64,000 nt of DNA. Source: an uncultured Fulvivirga sp. (lineage in GTDB: Bacteria; Bacteroidota; Bacteroidia; Cytophagales; Cyclobacteriaceae). Of this stretch, positions 63,279 to 64,000 are shown in pieces. The stretch spans positions 1-64,000 of the forward strand of contig CANMSE010000002.1 in assembly GCA_947500555.1 (NCBI GenBank), in the 5' to 3' direction. The stretch's first letter is position 1, and every line of letters begins with the position of its first letter. The translations under genes and the position numbers were made by a program. A model generated the notes under the pieces. That model saw only the letters and a program-made list of their open reading frames with translations, was not told the DNA's origin and did no database searches.

Positions 63279-64000
63279 ATGTCATCAGTAAAAATTTTTT
63301 CTGGTAATGCCACTCAGTACTTGGCTAGTAAGATCTCCCAATCTTATGGCAAACCTCTGGGTGAAGTAACACATCAGACGTTCAGTGATGGTGAGATGTG
63401 CCCTTATTTTTCTGAATCTGTAAGAGGCGCAGATGTATTTATCATACAATCTACTTTTCCTCCATCAGACAACTTCATGGAGCTTTTACTCCTTATTGAC
63501 GGAGCAAAAAGAGCAAGTGCAGAATATGTGACGGTTGTAGTTCCTTATTTTGGATATGCAAGACAAGATAGAAAAGATAAGCCCAGAGTAGCTATCGCAG
63601 CCAAGTTAATAGCAAATTTACTTACGGCAGCTGGAGCAGATAGAATTATGACCTGTGATTTACATGCAGATCAGATTCAAGGCTTTTTTGATATCCCTCT
63701 TGATCATCTGGATGGCACTTCAATATTTATACCTTACTTGAAGTCGTTGAATCTGGACAATATCATGTTTGCTTCTCCCGATGTAGGTGGTGTAAAAAGA
63801 ACAAGAGCATTTGCCAAGTTTTTCAATGCTGAAATGGTAGTGTGTGATAAGCATCGTAAAAGAGCAAATGAAGTTGCTTCTATGCGATTAATTGGTGATG
63901 TAGAAGGTAAAGATGTCATCATGGTTGATGACCTTATCGACACTGGAGGCACTATGTGTAAAGCCGCTGAGTTACTCAAAGAAAAAGGAGCTACTTCGGT
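63279..64000 (+). CDS. prs: Ribose-phosphate pyrophosphokinase, 5' part
   Basis: 240 codons from ATG 63279 run to the right edge, open throughout; the family is about 310 residues, so roughly a quarter is missing. Makes PRPP from ribose 5-phosphate and ATP for purine, pyrimidine, NAD, His and Trp synthesis. VKIFSGNATQYLASKI opens it, VVPYFGYARQDRKDKPR is the ATP-binding flap region, MTCDLHADQIQGFF carries the divalent-cation His, and VIMVDDLIDTGGT is the PRPP-binding loop. It follows tRNA-Gln's terminator and so needs its own promoter or readthrough. Confidence 0.96.
   Translation, partial: MSSVKIFSGNATQYLASKISQSYGKPLGEVTHQTFSDGEMCPYFSESVRGADVFIIQSTFPPSDNFMELLLLIDGAKRASAEYVTVVVPYFGYARQDRKDKPRVAIAAKLIANLLTAAGADRIMTCDLHADQIQGFFDIPLDHLDGTSIFIPYLKSLNLDNIMFASPDVGGVKRTRAFAKFFNAEMVVCDKHRKRANEVASMRLIGDVEGKDVIMVDDLIDTGGTMCKAAELLKEKGATS

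Noticed and set aside
1..64000. CRISPR array, insertion sequence or prophage
   Set aside because: I found no spaced direct repeats of 25-40 bases, no transposase, integrase or phage structural gene, and no terminal inverted repeat pair around a gene.

Overview
The window looks like AT-rich chromosomal DNA from a Bacteroidota bacterium, most likely order Cytophagales; this is inferred from gene families, not from a database search. The pointers are a protein ending in the type IX secretion (T9SS) type B / gliding-associated C-terminal domain, a giant secreted Ig/PKD-like adhesin, DUF5683, DUF3127, an IPExxxVDY-type protein, a head-GIN protein, and several matches to the Bacteroidota -7 promoter element TAnnTTTG. 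There is no transposase, integrase, phage gene, rRNA or CRISPR array. The layout is that of core chromosome with a few accessory genes.

Region by region. 1-2701: 5' part of a giant secreted protein on the minus strand. 2939-10856: a plus-strand core block (pyrG, yidC, terminator, parA, parB, DUF5683, dapB, lepB). 10881-14236: ung on minus, then apaG, a methyltransferase, a membrane-anchored kinase-like protein that appears to start at ATT, and a 59-codon gene. 14252-22151, minus strand: aldehyde dehydrogenase, a T9SS type B protein, and a YbbP/YbbA-like ABC exporter pair divergent from a TesA-like lipase/esterase. 22969-24726: tRNA-Cys with its own promoter and terminator, a sulfotransferase, and trxA facing an FKBP isomerase across a shared terminator. 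24858-24954: a strongly self-complementary segment that may be a structured RNA. 25082-27038: ECF sigma factor, a small membrane protein, a secreted unknown and a TRIC-type channel. 27040-33894: an exported thioredoxin-like protein, miaA, a hybrid histidine kinase, a response regulator, a metallo-hydrolase and an NFACT protein. 33895-41248: IPExxxVDY protein and pyk divergent from acpP-fabF-rnc-nadE, then lgt. 41329-47470: cell-envelope genes, including a BamA/TamA-like protein, a PorV/PorQ-like barrel, a helix-hairpin-helix barrel protein, two further small genes, DUF3127 and GIN. 47544-51057: accessory minus-strand genes. 51243-57971: a TetR/TolC/adaptor/RND efflux operon with a matching terminator and candidate operator. 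58114-64000: a hydrolase, a conserved unknown, purL, tRNA-Gln and the 5' part of prs.

Functionally the window combines central metabolism (CTP, purine, PRPP, NAD, lysine/cell wall, fatty acid and pyruvate synthesis), envelope biogenesis (YidC, LepB, Lgt, outer-membrane proteins, T9SS cargo), chromosome segregation (ParAB) and signalling. Many genes overlap or abut and use GTG or TTG starts, which suggests translational coupling. The least explained parts are the structured segment plus sigma-factor cluster at 24.8-26.4 kb, the kinase-like gene at 12.8 kb, the helix-hairpin-helix outer-membrane protein at 43.6 kb, and three palindromic regulatory or repeat elements at 35.8, 51.1 and 58.0 kb.
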